From the NCBI RefSeq assembly GCF_043195095.1, contig NZ_JBAFWN010000004.1: a DNA stretch of 64,000 nucleotides; one strand, 5' to 3'. Shown one piece after another: positions 17,668 to 26,500 of the stretch (positions within the stretch are counted from its first letter, which is position 1; each line of letters starts with the position of its first letter). The notes under the pieces were generated by a model, which was not told the origin of the DNA, ran no database searches, and was given only the letters and a program-made list of their open reading frames with translations. The translations under genes and the position numbers were made by a program. Source of the stretch: NCEH01 sp043195095. Its GTDB lineage: Bacteria; Pseudomonadota; Alphaproteobacteria; Rhizobiales; Xanthobacteraceae.

Positions 17668-17678
17668 GCGATAATCGC
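17668..17678. promoter_or_regulatory. Candidate LysR operator
   Basis: Perfect palindrome GCGAT-A-ATCGC in the 94-bp gap between the divergent aldo/keto reductase and LysR genes. The position and dyad symmetry fit a LysR recognition site, but a single occurrence cannot prove it. Confidence 0.45.
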
Positions 17679-17713
17679 CCACAATCAGAACGCCCTGTAC
17701 GAGATACCGAACA

Positions 17714-18619
17714 ATGGCTCACGATCTGGCGGATCTGCACGCCTTCATCGCCGTTGCGCGTGCGCGGGGGTTCCGCAACGCGGCCCGGATCGAGGGCGCG
17801 AGCGCGTCCGCCCTCAGTGATGCGGTCAGACGCCTCGAAGAGCAACTTGGCGCGCGCCTCCTGCATCGGACGACACGCAGCATCAGCCTGACTGAAGTGG
17901 GCGCCCGGCTGCTGGCCCGGCTGGAGCCGGCCCTCAGTGAAGTGGATGCGGCCTTGTCTGGGGTCGGGCGGTTCGGCGACGTGCCCGCCGGAACCTTGCG
18001 GCTGAACGTGCCGGTGAGCGCCGCGCGTCTTGTCTTGCCTGATCTCGTGCCGGCCTTCCTGGCGGCCTATCCGCAAATCCGGCTGGAGATCACGGCGGAG
18101 GATGATTTCGTGGACGTGCTGGCCGCGGGAGCCGACGCGGGCATCCGCTATGACGAGCGGCTTGAGCAGGACATGATCGCGGTGCCAATCGGCCCGCGTA
18201 TCCAGCGCTTCGCATGCGCCGCCGCGCCCGCCTACCTGGACGCTCGAACGCGGCCCCGCCATCCCAGTGACCTGCTGCACCATGCCTGCCTTCGCGGACG
18301 CTTTTCAAGCGGCGTGACCCCGGCCTGGGAGTTCGAGCGGGACGCGGAGACCGTGATGATCGAGGGCGACGGCCCGTTGCTCGTCAGCATTGGCCCGGCG
18401 ACAGATCTTGCGGTCGAGGCCGCGATCTCGGGGGTGGGGATCATTTATCTCTTCGAAGCCTGGCTCGCGCCATTCCTGAAAAGCGGTGCGCTGGAGCCGG
18501 TTCTTGCGGACTGGTGGCCGAGTTTCCCCGGGCCTTTTCTCTATTATTCGGGTCGACGGCTTGTGCCCCCGCCGCTTCGCGCATTCATCGACTTCATTCG
18601 GGCGCGACAGTCATCGTGA
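17714..18619 (+). CDS. LysR family transcriptional regulator
   Basis: 301 aa. N-terminal HTH: DLHAFIAVARARGFRNAARIEGASASALSDAVRRLEEQLG, shown here only as the region at residues 7-45, with the usual RLLHRTTRSISLTEVG wing. The type 2 periplasmic-binding-like effector domain follows from about residue 90 (GTLRLNVPVSAARLVLP). It is transcribed away from the aldo/keto reductase, the classic arrangement for a LysR regulator and its target. Members of this branch often sense oxidants or small aromatics; the ligand is unknown here. Confidence 0.92.
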   Translation: MAHDLADLHAFIAVARARGFRNAARIEGASASALSDAVRRLEEQLGARLLHRTTRSISLTEVGARLLARLEPALSEVDAALSGVGRFGDVPAGTLRLNVPVSAARLVLPDLVPAFLAAYPQIRLEITAEDDFVDVLAAGADAGIRYDERLEQDMIAVPIGPRIQRFACAAAPAYLDARTRPRHPSDLLHHACLRGRFSSGVTPAWEFERDAETVMIEGDGPLLVSIGPATDLAVEAAISGVGIIYLFEAWLAPFLKSGALEPVLADWWPSFPGPFLYYSGRRLVPPPLRAFIDFIRARQSS

Positions 18620-18748
18620 GGCAAAAACGAGCGCCGCCGCACGCCTGCTTCCGCGCTGGAAGCGCGCTTTGGCGGTAAGGCAAGGGCGCCGGTCGGTGGG
18701 TGGCGCGGACGCGGAGGTCCGCACCACCGGTGCCTTGGCCGAGATGGC

Positions 18749-20581
18749 TCAGGCGGCTTCCATCTGCTCCAGCTCGGTAATCATGCTCTCGATCAGCGAA
18801 AGGCCGGTCTGCCAGAAGGCCGGATCGCGGGCGTCGAGGCCGAATGGGGCCAGAAGCTCGGCATGGTGCTTCGTGCCGCCGGCGGAGAGCATGGCCAGAT
18901 AGCGCTCGGCAAACCCGTCGGCGGCCTTCTCATACACCGCATAGAGCGAGTTCACGAGGCAATCGCCGAAAGCATAGGCATAGACGTAGAAGGGCGAATG
19001 GATGAAGTGCGGAATATAAGTCCAGAACGTCTCGTATCCGGCGCTGAGATGGATCGCCGGGCCGAGGCTCTCGCTCTGGACCTGCATCCAGATCTCGCCG
19101 ATCCGCTCGGCGGTCAGTTCGCCCTGGCGCCGCTCGGTGTGGACGTGTCGCTCGAAGGTGTAGAAGGCGGTCTGGCGGACCACCGTATTGATCATGTCCT
19201 CCACCTTCTGGGCCAGCATCACCTTGCGCGCCTGGGGCGTTTCGGCCTGGGCGAGCAGGCGGCGGAAGGTGAGCATCTCGCCGAACACGGAGGCGGTTTC
19301 GGCCAGCGTCAGCGGGGTCGGCGCCATCAGCGCGCCTTGCCGTCCGGCGAGAACCTGGTGCACGCCGTGGCCCAGTTCGTGGGCGAGCGTCATCACGTCG
19401 CGCGGCTTGCCCTGGTAGTTCAGCAGCACATAAGGGTGCGCGGACGGCACCGTCGGGTGGGCAAAGGCGCCCGGCGACTTGCCGGGGCGCACCGGCGCGT
19501 CGATCCAGTTCTTGTCGAAGAAGGTGCCGGCAATCTCGGCCATTTTGGGCGAGAAGGTGCGGTAGGCGCCGAGCACGGTCTCGCGCGCCTCGCCCCAGCC
19601 GATGTCGCGGGTGGCGACCTTGGGCAGCGGTGCGTTGCGATCCCAGAATTCCAGCGCGTCCTTGCCGAACCATTTAGCCTTCAAGGCATAATAACGATGG
19701 GAGAGGCGCGGATAGCTGGCCCCGATGGCCGCTACCATGGCGTCCACCACTTCGTTCTCCACCCGGTTCGCCAGATGGCGCGAGGCGGCGACATCGGTGA
19801 AGCCGCGCCAGCGGTCGGAGATTTCCTTGTCCTTGGCCAGCGTGTTGGTGATGAGGGTGAACAGGCGCACGTTCTTGCCGAACGTGTCGGCGAGCGCGAG
19901 GCCGGCTGCCTTGCGCACGCTCTCCTGCGGATCCTGCATCAGGTTCAGCGTCGGCTCGATGGCCAATTCCTGTCCGTTCACCTGGAAGCGCAGCGCCGAC
20001 ATGGTCTCGTCGAACAGCCGGCTCCAGGCGCCGCGCGAGGGGTTCGACTTCTCGTGGAACAGCTGCTCGATGCGGTCTTCCAGCTGATAGGGCTTGTCGG
20101 CCCGCAGATCCTCGAGCCACGGCCGGTAATGGCCAAGGGCCGCCACGGCCATCGCCGCTTCCAGCGTGGCATCGTCCAGGCGGTTCATCTCGAGCGTGAA
20201 GAACAGCAGATGGGTGGAGACGTCGGTGAGGCGCTCCTGGATGTCGCCGTAGAATTTCGCGCGCGCGGGGTCGGAGGTGTCGCCGGCATAGACCAGGCTG
20301 CCGTAGGAAGCGATGCGGCCGAGCAGGTCGTCGATCGCCTCATAGCGCTTCACGGCTTCGGCGAGCTTCTCACCGCCGTCCGGCAGGGACAGCAGATCGG
20401 CGAGCTTGCCCTTATAGGCATCCTCGAACGCCTTGCATTCGACATCGGCCTTTTCCAGGTCCGCCTTCAGTTCCGGCGCGTCCATGGCGGAATAGAGGTC
20501 GGTGAGGTTCCATTCGGGCAGAGCCTCGGTGCCGGCAGCGGCCGCGGTGGCTTCGGATGCGAATGTCACGGAACCGGGCAT
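18749..20581 (-). CDS. pepF: M3 family oligoendopeptidase (PepF-like)
   Basis: Cytosolic zinc metallopeptidase of 610 aa that degrades short peptides. The HExxH zinc motif is visible in LAHELGHGVHQ (about residue 395), with the downstream Glu ligand in ASVFGEMLTF. The N-terminal helical half matches the PepF/M3 oligopeptidase family. The ATG at 20581 is preferred because GGAGG lies 5 bases upstream; the frame extends 11 codons further without an RBS. It stands alone between the LysR gene and the CtrA-boxed response regulator. Role: peptide turnover. Confidence in family is high. Confidence 0.93.
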   Translation of the reverse strand: MPGSVTFASEATAAAAGTEALPEWNLTDLYSAMDAPELKADLEKADVECKAFEDAYKGKLADLLSLPDGGEKLAEAVKRYEAIDDLLGRIASYGSLVYAGDTSDPARAKFYGDIQERLTDVSTHLLFFTLEMNRLDDATLEAAMAVAALGHYRPWLEDLRADKPYQLEDRIEQLFHEKSNPSRGAWSRLFDETMSALRFQVNGQELAIEPTLNLMQDPQESVRKAAGLALADTFGKNVRLFTLITNTLAKDKEISDRWRGFTDVAASRHLANRVENEVVDAMVAAIGASYPRLSHRYYALKAKWFGKDALEFWDRNAPLPKVATRDIGWGEARETVLGAYRTFSPKMAEIAGTFFDKNWIDAPVRPGKSPGAFAHPTVPSAHPYVLLNYQGKPRDVMTLAHELGHGVHQVLAGRQGALMAPTPLTLAETASVFGEMLTFRRLLAQAETPQARKVMLAQKVEDMINTVVRQTAFYTFERHVHTERRQGELTAERIGEIWMQVQSESLGPAIHLSAGYETFWTYIPHFIHSPFYVYAYAFGDCLVNSLYAVYEKAADGFAERYLAMLSAGGTKHHAELLAPFGLDARDPAFWQTGLSLIESMITELEQMEAA

Positions 20582-20707
20582 GAGACCTCCAGAAAAGGGA
20601 AAAGGGCCGAACATTCTATTGCTCCGCCCGTCATAGCGCGCGGGGCCTGCCCCCTCAACGGCGGCGTGGGCGGATTGATCCCGGCCGGCGCCGCGTGTGG
20701 GCTAAGG

Positions 20708-20726
20708 TTACATCTGTCTTAACCAT
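20708..20726 (+). promoter_or_regulatory. Candidate CtrA binding box upstream of the response regulator
   Basis: TTAC-N7-TTAACCAT, one mismatch from the alphaproteobacterial CtrA consensus TTAA-N7-TTAACCAT. It ends about 40 bp before the ATG at 20766, a natural promoter position. A second CtrA-like box lies upstream of the DUF882 gene. Confidence 0.55.
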
Positions 20727-20765
20727 CTTGGCCGAAGCTTGGCGAATCAGCCGCATCGGATTGCC

Positions 20766-21467
20766 ATGACCGCTCGCATCCTCTTGGTGGAAGACGATCT
20801 TCTCGAACGCCGCCGGCTCGAATCGAGCCTTGCCCATCTCGGCTACGCCTGCACGAGCGTCGGCGACGGCGATGCCGCGCTGGCGCGGCTGGCCGTGGAG
20901 GCGTTCGATTGTGTGCTGCTCGACCTGGTGCTGCCGGGGCTCGACGGGCTGGGCGTGCTCGGCGTGCTGCGGGCGCGCGGGTGCCCGGTGCCGGTGGTGG
21001 CCTGCGTCACGCCGTCCGGCCTCGATGCGGTGGCTTCGGCGATCCGCCTCGGCGCGCGCGATTTCGTGGTGAAGCCGGTGGGCGCCTTGCGCCTTCAGGT
21101 GGCGATCGCCAATGCCATGGCGCTCGCCGGCCTGGTGCGCGCGGAAGCGCAGGCGCGTGCGGAGGCACAGGCGGGCGAGCGACACAATGTCGTGACACTC
21201 GCCCCGGCGCCGGACCTTGAGAAGGCTGCGGACGCTGCGGAAGAGGCGGTGCCCCGGATGTCGCTGATTGACCCCCAGGGCCATGTGCGCGCCCTGGTCC
21301 AGATCGAGGAAGACGCGATCCGGGCGGCTGTCACCCTTTATGGCGGGCGGATGAGCGAGGTTGCGCGGCGGCTGGGAATCGGCCGTTCGACCCTTTATCG
21401 CCGTCTCAACGCGCTCGGCCTGGCTGTGGCGGAACCATACCGTCCGCTGGCGGTTGCCGCCGAATAG
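20766..21467 (+). CDS. Response regulator with Fis-type HTH (no AAA+ domain)
   Basis: 233 aa. A receiver domain has the acidic pocket ED-D at residues 9-11, the phospho-acceptor D53 (LLDLVLPG) and K in VVKPVG. A linker of about 60 residues, Ala/Glu-rich, follows. Then a C-terminal Fis-like helix-turn-helix (VTLYGGRMSEVARRLGIGRS) carries STLYRRL as the recognition helix. It looks like an NtrC-type regulator from which the sigma-54 AAA+ domain is missing, so it should act with sigma-70-type promoters or as a repressor. The ATG at 20766 was chosen over an upstream TTG. No histidine kinase is adjacent. It sits directly before two peptidoglycan genes. Confidence 0.87.
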   Translation: MTARILLVEDDLLERRRLESSLAHLGYACTSVGDGDAALARLAVEAFDCVLLDLVLPGLDGLGVLGVLRARGCPVPVVACVTPSGLDAVASAIRLGARDFVVKPVGALRLQVAIANAMALAGLVRAEAQARAEAQAGERHNVVTLAPAPDLEKAADAAEEAVPRMSLIDPQGHVRALVQIEEDAIRAAVTLYGGRMSEVARRLGIGRSTLYRRLNALGLAVAEPYRPLAVAAE

Positions 21468-21578
21468 CAAACGTGGAAAAAGCCGTCACGCCAGCGCTTG
21501 TGAGTTGATGCGCGGCGGCTCTCGGGCAAGCTTGCGGTACGAGGAAGCTTGGCGTCGGCAAGGGATTTGGAGAGGCCT

Positions 21579-23960
21579 ATGGCCCGTCAGGACAAGAAGG
21601 CATTTGCCACCGCCGCCATCCTCGCTTGCGCGCTGATCGCGGGCGCGCCCGCCGGCATCGCGGAAAGCCCGGTGATGGGCGATGCCGGCATGGGCACGGC
21701 CACCGGCCCGGCCGCGGCGCCGCCCGTCCCTCCGGCGGGAGATTCCGCGCCCAGTCACCTTCACGGACAGGCGCCCGCACCCGGCGACGCGAGCCCGGAA
21801 CCGCGCGAGGCCCCGCGCGCCGCCGAAACCGCGCCGCAGCAGCCCTCCCAGGCAAGCGCCATCGCTTCGCCCGGCACGTCCGGCGGTGTGGAGCGGGTGC
21901 TGGAGGCCATTCGCCCGGCGCCCGCGCAATCCGCGGCGCCCTCGCAGGCCCCGGCTCCCACGCAAGCTGCAACTTCGCCCGATCCGGCTTCGCCCGATGT
22001 CAGCACGCCCGTTTCCAGCGCATCTTCTTCCGCGCCGCAGCCGGCCGAGGAAGATCCACAGGCCGCCATTGATCGCATGGCGCAGCCCGCCAATGCGGAG
22101 CTGACCGCGCCGCCCGCCGCTCTCGCGCCGCCGCCCCGCGCCGCCGCCCTGCCGCCGGCCCAGCCCGAGGCCGCCGCTTCCTCCCCGTCCGCCTCTTCGT
22201 CGTCAGCCGGCGCGCCCGAAACGTCGCCCGCGCCAGCCGCCCCTTCGGTCGCCGCCGTCCCCCCCAGCCCGCCGGTGGACACCACGCCGGCCCAGGCTGC
22301 GGCGCCGGCCGCTTCGACTCCGGCTCCCTCAGCGCCCACCCGCACGGCCGCGCCTGCCGCTCCCTCCACTCCCACCACCCCTGCGCCTGCCGCCGTTGCC
22401 GCAGACCCGCTCGCGCCCATCGCCGAGCAGATCGCGAAGCTGCTGTCGGTGCCCGGCGCCGACGCGCTGGTCGGCTCGGCCAAGGAACAGGAAGCGCTGC
22501 TCTCTTTCTACACGGCGCGGATGGATGCGCCGGTGTTCGTCGATGCGTCGGGCTTCAACGCACGCGGCAAGGCCGTGCTCGCCCGCTTGGCCGCCGCCGC
22601 CGAGGATGGGCTGGAGCCGAGCGACTATGCCCGCCCGCGCCTGTCCCCGGGCGCCGATCCGCTGGCGCTGGCCCGTGCCGAGCTCAAGCTTGCCGCCTCG
22701 GCTTTGCTCTACGCGCGGCACGCCGAGGCGGGACGGTTCGATCCGAGCCGTATTTCGGACCTGATCGCGGCGACCCGCACCTTCCCGGATCCGCATGAGG
22801 TCCTGGCCAATCTCAGCACCGCGTCGGACGCGAGCGCGGCGCTTGAAGCCTATAATCCGCCGCAGGAAGGCTATCGCGCCCTCAAGGCGCAGCTTGTCTC
22901 CAGCCGTACGGCTCCCGTCGCCGCGCCGATCGTCCGCATTCCCCCGGGGCCGACCTTGCGGCCTGGTGATGTGGATGCCCGCGTTCCGGCGCTGCGGGCA
23001 CGCCTCGGCGTGCGTGGCGGCGCCAATGACCGGCTCTATGATGCCGATCTGGCGGATGCGGTGAAGATGTTCCAGGCCAGCAGCGGCCTCGAGCCAGACG
23101 GTGTCATCGGCGCTGGAACCCTTTCCGCCTTCAATCTCGCGGCCGCGGCCCGCAGCGTGGACCGCACCGCCGACATCATCGCCAATATGGAGCGCTGGCG
23201 CTGGCTGCCGCGCGACCTCGGCGCGACGCGGGTGATGGTCAACATTCCCGAGTTCACGGTCCGCATCTATGACAATAACCGCGAGGTCCATGAGACCCGC
23301 GTGGTGGTCGGCAAGCCGGAAACCCCGACGCCGCTGCTGAGCCACGACATGGAATATGTCGTGCTCAATCCCTATTGGAACATCCCGCCGAGCATCGCCC
23401 GCAAGGAGATGCTGCCCAAGCTCCAGGCTGATCCCTATTTCCTCGCCCGCCAGGGCATGGAAGTGGTGCGCAACGGCCGGGTGGTGGACCCCGGCACAGT
23501 GAATTGGAATGCCGGTCTCGGCGGCTATTCCTTCCGCCAGCCCCCCGGCGAGCGCAACGCGCTCGGCCGCATCAAGTTCATGTTCCCGAACAACCAGTCG
23601 GTCTATCTGCACGACACGCCCTCCAAGGCGTTGTTCGCGCGGGACAAGCGGGCCTTCTCCCACGGCTGCATCCGCGTCCAGGAACCGCTGAAGTTCGGCG
23701 AGGTGATCTTCAATCTCGGCCTCGGCTCGACCGAATGGACCGACACCAAGATCGGCAAGATGCTCGGCGGGGCTGAGCGCTACGTCAATCTGAAGCACCA
23801 TATTCCGGTGCACCTGGTGTATTTCACCGCCTTCGTCGAAAACGGACGCCTGCAAATGCGCGAAGACGTCTATGGCCTCAACGAAAAGGTCAAAGCCCAG
23901 CTTGGCCTTTCTGGTGGCCAAACCATGGCGGCGGGCCGGCCCCAGTCGGCGGCGCGCTGA
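21579..23960 (+). CDS. L,D-transpeptidase (YcbB/LdtD-like) with long Pro/Ala linker
   Basis: Periplasmic peptidoglycan cross-linking enzyme, 793 aa. Residues 1-28 are a signal peptide. Residues ~30-275 are a very Ala/Pro/Ser-rich, probably disordered linker. A scaffold region (about 280-460) precedes a peptidoglycan-binding domain (ALRARLGVRGG... ASSGLEPDGVIGAGTL) and the YkuD catalytic domain with SHGCIRVQ, where C697 is the nucleophile and H695 its partner. The ATG at 21579 has RBS GGAGAGG; an upstream TTG adds 10 codons and is less likely. It forms 3-3 cross-links between meso-DAP residues. Its neighbours are a response regulator and a DUF882 hydrolase. Confidence 0.92.
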   Translation: MARQDKKAFATAAILACALIAGAPAGIAESPVMGDAGMGTATGPAAAPPVPPAGDSAPSHLHGQAPAPGDASPEPREAPRAAETAPQQPSQASAIASPGTSGGVERVLEAIRPAPAQSAAPSQAPAPTQAATSPDPASPDVSTPVSSASSSAPQPAEEDPQAAIDRMAQPANAELTAPPAALAPPPRAAALPPAQPEAAASSPSASSSSAGAPETSPAPAAPSVAAVPPSPPVDTTPAQAAAPAASTPAPSAPTRTAAPAAPSTPTTPAPAAVAADPLAPIAEQIAKLLSVPGADALVGSAKEQEALLSFYTARMDAPVFVDASGFNARGKAVLARLAAAAEDGLEPSDYARPRLSPGADPLALARAELKLAASALLYARHAEAGRFDPSRISDLIAATRTFPDPHEVLANLSTASDASAALEAYNPPQEGYRALKAQLVSSRTAPVAAPIVRIPPGPTLRPGDVDARVPALRARLGVRGGANDRLYDADLADAVKMFQASSGLEPDGVIGAGTLSAFNLAAAARSVDRTADIIANMERWRWLPRDLGATRVMVNIPEFTVRIYDNNREVHETRVVVGKPETPTPLLSHDMEYVVLNPYWNIPPSIARKEMLPKLQADPYFLARQGMEVVRNGRVVDPGTVNWNAGLGGYSFRQPPGERNALGRIKFMFPNNQSVYLHDTPSKALFARDKRAFSHGCIRVQEPLKFGEVIFNLGLGSTEWTDTKIGKMLGGAERYVNLKHHIPVHLVYFTAFVENGRLQMREDVYGLNEKVKAQLGLSGGQTMAAGRPQSAAR

Positions 23961-23999
23961 TCACGGCCAAGTTCCTGATTGTGGCTCGCTTCAAGCTTG

Positions 24000-24070
24000 C
24001 ATGTGGCATCTTTGCCACATGGAACCAGCACGTTTTTGCCATACTCGCCCATTAGTCACGCTGCTGTGAC
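24000..24070 (+). terminator. Two inverted repeats after the L,D-transpeptidase gene
   Basis: CATGTGGC-atcttt-GCCACATG (24000-24021) and GTCAC-gctgct-GTGAC (24055-24070). The first has a T-containing tract (GTTTTTGCC) some 10 bases later. They may terminate the upstream transcript, but neither has the ideal immediate U-run. Confidence 0.35.
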
Positions 24071-24121
24071 CTTGCGGACGGGCAGATAAACCCGGCAAGC
24101 TTGGGGTGGGGGCGAGGGGCG

Positions 24122-24138
24122 TCAACGTGCCCTTAACC
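24122..24138 (+). promoter_or_regulatory. Candidate CtrA box upstream of the DUF882 gene
   Basis: TCAA-N7-TTAACC, one mismatch from the CtrA consensus, 60 bp before the ATG at 24198. With the box at 20708 it suggests that this envelope cluster belongs to the cell-cycle regulon. Confidence 0.5.
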
Positions 24139-24197
24139 GAACCCGATAAGACTCTGTTGAGCTTCGCGCCGCGCGACCAACCGGTTGCGCGACTGAG

Positions 24198-25691
24198 ATG
24201 AATCTGAGCCTCGGGTTCAAGCCTTTGCAAACACCATATCGTTCCGTATCCCAGACCGTCTCCCGCGCCTTCAGGGCGAAGGGGGTGCGCTCTCTGGTGA
24301 TTGCTGTCGCCCTCGTCGCCGGCGGCACCACGTCTCTCCAGAATGCGGTCGCCAATGGCGACACCCGCACCATCTATATCGAGAACATGCATACGGGCGA
24401 GAAGGGCGCGTTCACCTTCAAGAAAGAGGGCCGCTATGATCCCGAGGTGCTCAAGAAGCTGAACTGGATCCTGCGCGACTGGCGCAAGGAAGAGCCCATC
24501 GACATGGACCCCCATCTGTTCGACCTGATCTGGGAGGTCTATCGCGACGTGGATGCCAAGGAGAGCATCCATGTGGTGTGCGGCTATCGTTCGCCCGCCA
24601 CCAATGCCATGCTCCGCGCACGCAGCAAGGGCGTGGCGCAGCAGAGCCAGCACACCCGCGGCAAGGCGATGGATTTCTATATTCCCGGCGTCAATCTCGC
24701 AGACCTGCGCGCCGCCGGCCTGCGGCTGCAACGCGGCGGCGTCGGCTTTTATCCCACCTCCGGCTCGCCGTTCGTGCACATGGACACCGGCGGCGTGCGC
24801 ATGTGGCCGCGCATGACCCACGACCAGCTGGTGAAGGTGTTCCCGGATGGGAAGACCGTGCATATCCCCGCCGATGGCAAGCCGCTCGCCAATTACAATG
24901 CGGCGGTAGCCGAGCTTGAGGCGCGCGGCGACAAGGCCGATACGCAGGTTGCTTCCAACGAGTCCGGGAAAGGCATCAAGAATTTCTTCGCCTCGCTGTT
25001 CGGCAAGAAGGGCGGCGACGACGACGAGGGTGCGGACGAGGCCCCCGCGCGCACCCGGGTTGCCACCGCGAAGACATCTCCGGTCAGCGACACCGAAGCC
25101 GAGACGCCCGCCGCGTCCGCGAGCCGCGTCGCGCTCGCTGCCGCGCCGGTTCCGGCCGCGCGGCCGGCTGAAATCGCCGCCGCGCTCGCAACGGCACAGC
25201 AGACCGCTCAGGCCACCATGGCGCCGCTGCCGCTCAAGCGGCCAAATGCGCCTGTCCAGCATCCCCCGGTGCAGACCGCCGCGCTCGGGCCGGTGCCGCT
25301 GCCCGCAGTCATCACCCGCGGCACCGAGGCGCCGCCGCCGTCCGTGCTCGGCTATGCCTCGGCCAGCGATCCCATGGGGGGCATGCCGCAGAATCTCGTG
25401 ATGACCTCGGGGCCCCAGCCCAGGATTCGGGAAAAGAGCAAGGCGGCGGAAATTCCCTTCGGCCGGATGTTCCTGGCCCCGACCCTGACCGCGGAACCCT
25501 ATCTGCGGGCCCCCGAAATGCGGGTCTTCACGGCTTTCCTCACCGCGCCGCGCGAAGTGGTGGCGATGGGCTTTTCCTATGACGCGACCGGCGGGCTTTC
25601 CACCCAGCGCTTTTCCGGCCCCGCCATCGCCTCGCTGCCCACCTATATGTTCGCCTCCGCGAACGTGCGCCTGACGCAGCGCCTGCCCTGA
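24198..25691 (+). CDS. DUF882 (YcbK/M15-type) peptidoglycan hydrolase family protein
   Basis: 497 aa. A hydrophobic export signal or anchor spans about residues 34-55. The DUF882/peptidase M15 domain (about 60-225) has GYRSPATNAML, HTRGKAMDF (His and Asp zinc ligands of this fold) and FVHMDTG (third ligand region). The C-terminal half is Ala/Pro-rich low-complexity sequence without a recognised domain. The enzyme class cleaves peptide cross-links in murein, so it fits next to the L,D-transpeptidase. The C-terminal extension is long for a family whose minimal members are below 200 aa. Confidence 0.88.
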   Translation: MNLSLGFKPLQTPYRSVSQTVSRAFRAKGVRSLVIAVALVAGGTTSLQNAVANGDTRTIYIENMHTGEKGAFTFKKEGRYDPEVLKKLNWILRDWRKEEPIDMDPHLFDLIWEVYRDVDAKESIHVVCGYRSPATNAMLRARSKGVAQQSQHTRGKAMDFYIPGVNLADLRAAGLRLQRGGVGFYPTSGSPFVHMDTGGVRMWPRMTHDQLVKVFPDGKTVHIPADGKPLANYNAAVAELEARGDKADTQVASNESGKGIKNFFASLFGKKGGDDDEGADEAPARTRVATAKTSPVSDTEAETPAASASRVALAAAPVPAARPAEIAAALATAQQTAQATMAPLPLKRPNAPVQHPPVQTAALGPVPLPAVITRGTEAPPPSVLGYASASDPMGGMPQNLVMTSGPQPRIREKSKAAEIPFGRMFLAPTLTAEPYLRAPEMRVFTAFLTAPREVVAMGFSYDATGGLSTQRFSGPAIASLPTYMFASANVRLTQRLP

Positions 25692-25746
25692 GGCCGGTGC
25701 CGCGCGCCCGCCCCGGAAAGGGGCTGGCGTGTCGGCGGCGGTCGCT

Positions 25747-26493
25747 TCAGCCGGCGGCGCGGGCGCGCCGGCGCGCGGGCTCGGCCTTTTCCTTCGCCGG
25801 AGCAGGGGTCTCGGCCTCGGCTTCGGGCGTACCGGCGGGCAGGTTGCGGAATTTTGCCGTGCGCAGGATATGGGTGCGCATCACATCGGCAGCCCGTGCC
25901 GCATCACGCGATTCCAGCGCGGCCAGCAGGTCACGGATTTCCCCAAGCGCGCTGGTCGGGCGCGGCGAGCCGACGCTGGTGCGTTGGATCCAATGCACCT
26001 TGTCCAGCAGGTTCACCAGGATGCCGTTGATCAGCCCGTTTCCGGCGGCGCTATAGATGGCGCGGTGGGTTTGCAGGTCGAGCGCGAAATATTCCTCCAC
26101 CTGACCTAAAGCGATCTCCGTGCCGAATGCCTCGAAGGCGCGCCGCAGCCTGGCGAGTTCCTCCTGGGACATGCGCTCCGCCGCAAGGCCCGCCACCGCC
26201 GGCTCCAGGATCAGGCGCAGTTCGAACACCTCGTTCATCTCGGCGTCGGTGAGGCCCTTCACATAGGTGCCGCTCTGCGGCGATACCGCGATCCATCCCT
26301 CACCCTGGAGGCGGGCGAGGGCGGTGCGGATGGGCGAGCGCCCGACCCCGAGTTCCGCCGCCAGCCGCACCTCGCTCAGCTTCTCGCCCGGCGCGAACCG
26401 GCGATCCATGATGCGCGATTTGATCTCGCGGTAAGATGCGGCGGCCCGTCCAATATCAGCGGCAGCAAAGGGGTCTTCGGTCATCGGACGCAT
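25747..26493 (-). CDS. GntR family transcriptional regulator (FCD subfamily)
   Basis: 248 aa. The winged HTH covers residues 17-85 (EIKSRIMDRRFAPGEKLSEV, ELGVGRSPIRTALARL). The FCD effector domain covers 90-220 (ELRLILEPAVAGLAA; DLQTHRAIYSAAGN). An Ala/Pro/Lys/Arg-rich tail (residues 222-248) is unusual. It is the last gene of a six-gene minus-strand operon, 7 bp behind the acyl-CoA synthetase gene, and so probably autoregulates the operon through the palindrome at 32138. A start nine bases later (MTEDPF) is also possible. Confidence 0.9.
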   Translation of the reverse strand: MRPMTEDPFAAADIGRAAASYREIKSRIMDRRFAPGEKLSEVRLAAELGVGRSPIRTALARLQGEGWIAVSPQSGTYVKGLTDAEMNEVFELRLILEPAVAGLAAERMSQEELARLRRAFEAFGTEIALGQVEEYFALDLQTHRAIYSAAGNGLINGILVNLLDKVHWIQRTSVGSPRPTSALGEIRDLLAALESRDAARAADVMRTHILRTAKFRNLPAGTPEAEAETPAPAKEKAEPARRRARAAG

Positions 26494-26500
26494 TGAGCTT

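Noticed and set aside
22329..23921. 530-codon antisense frame across the L,D-transpeptidase gene
   Set aside because: No motif or start signal; caused by the GC-biased third positions of the true gene.
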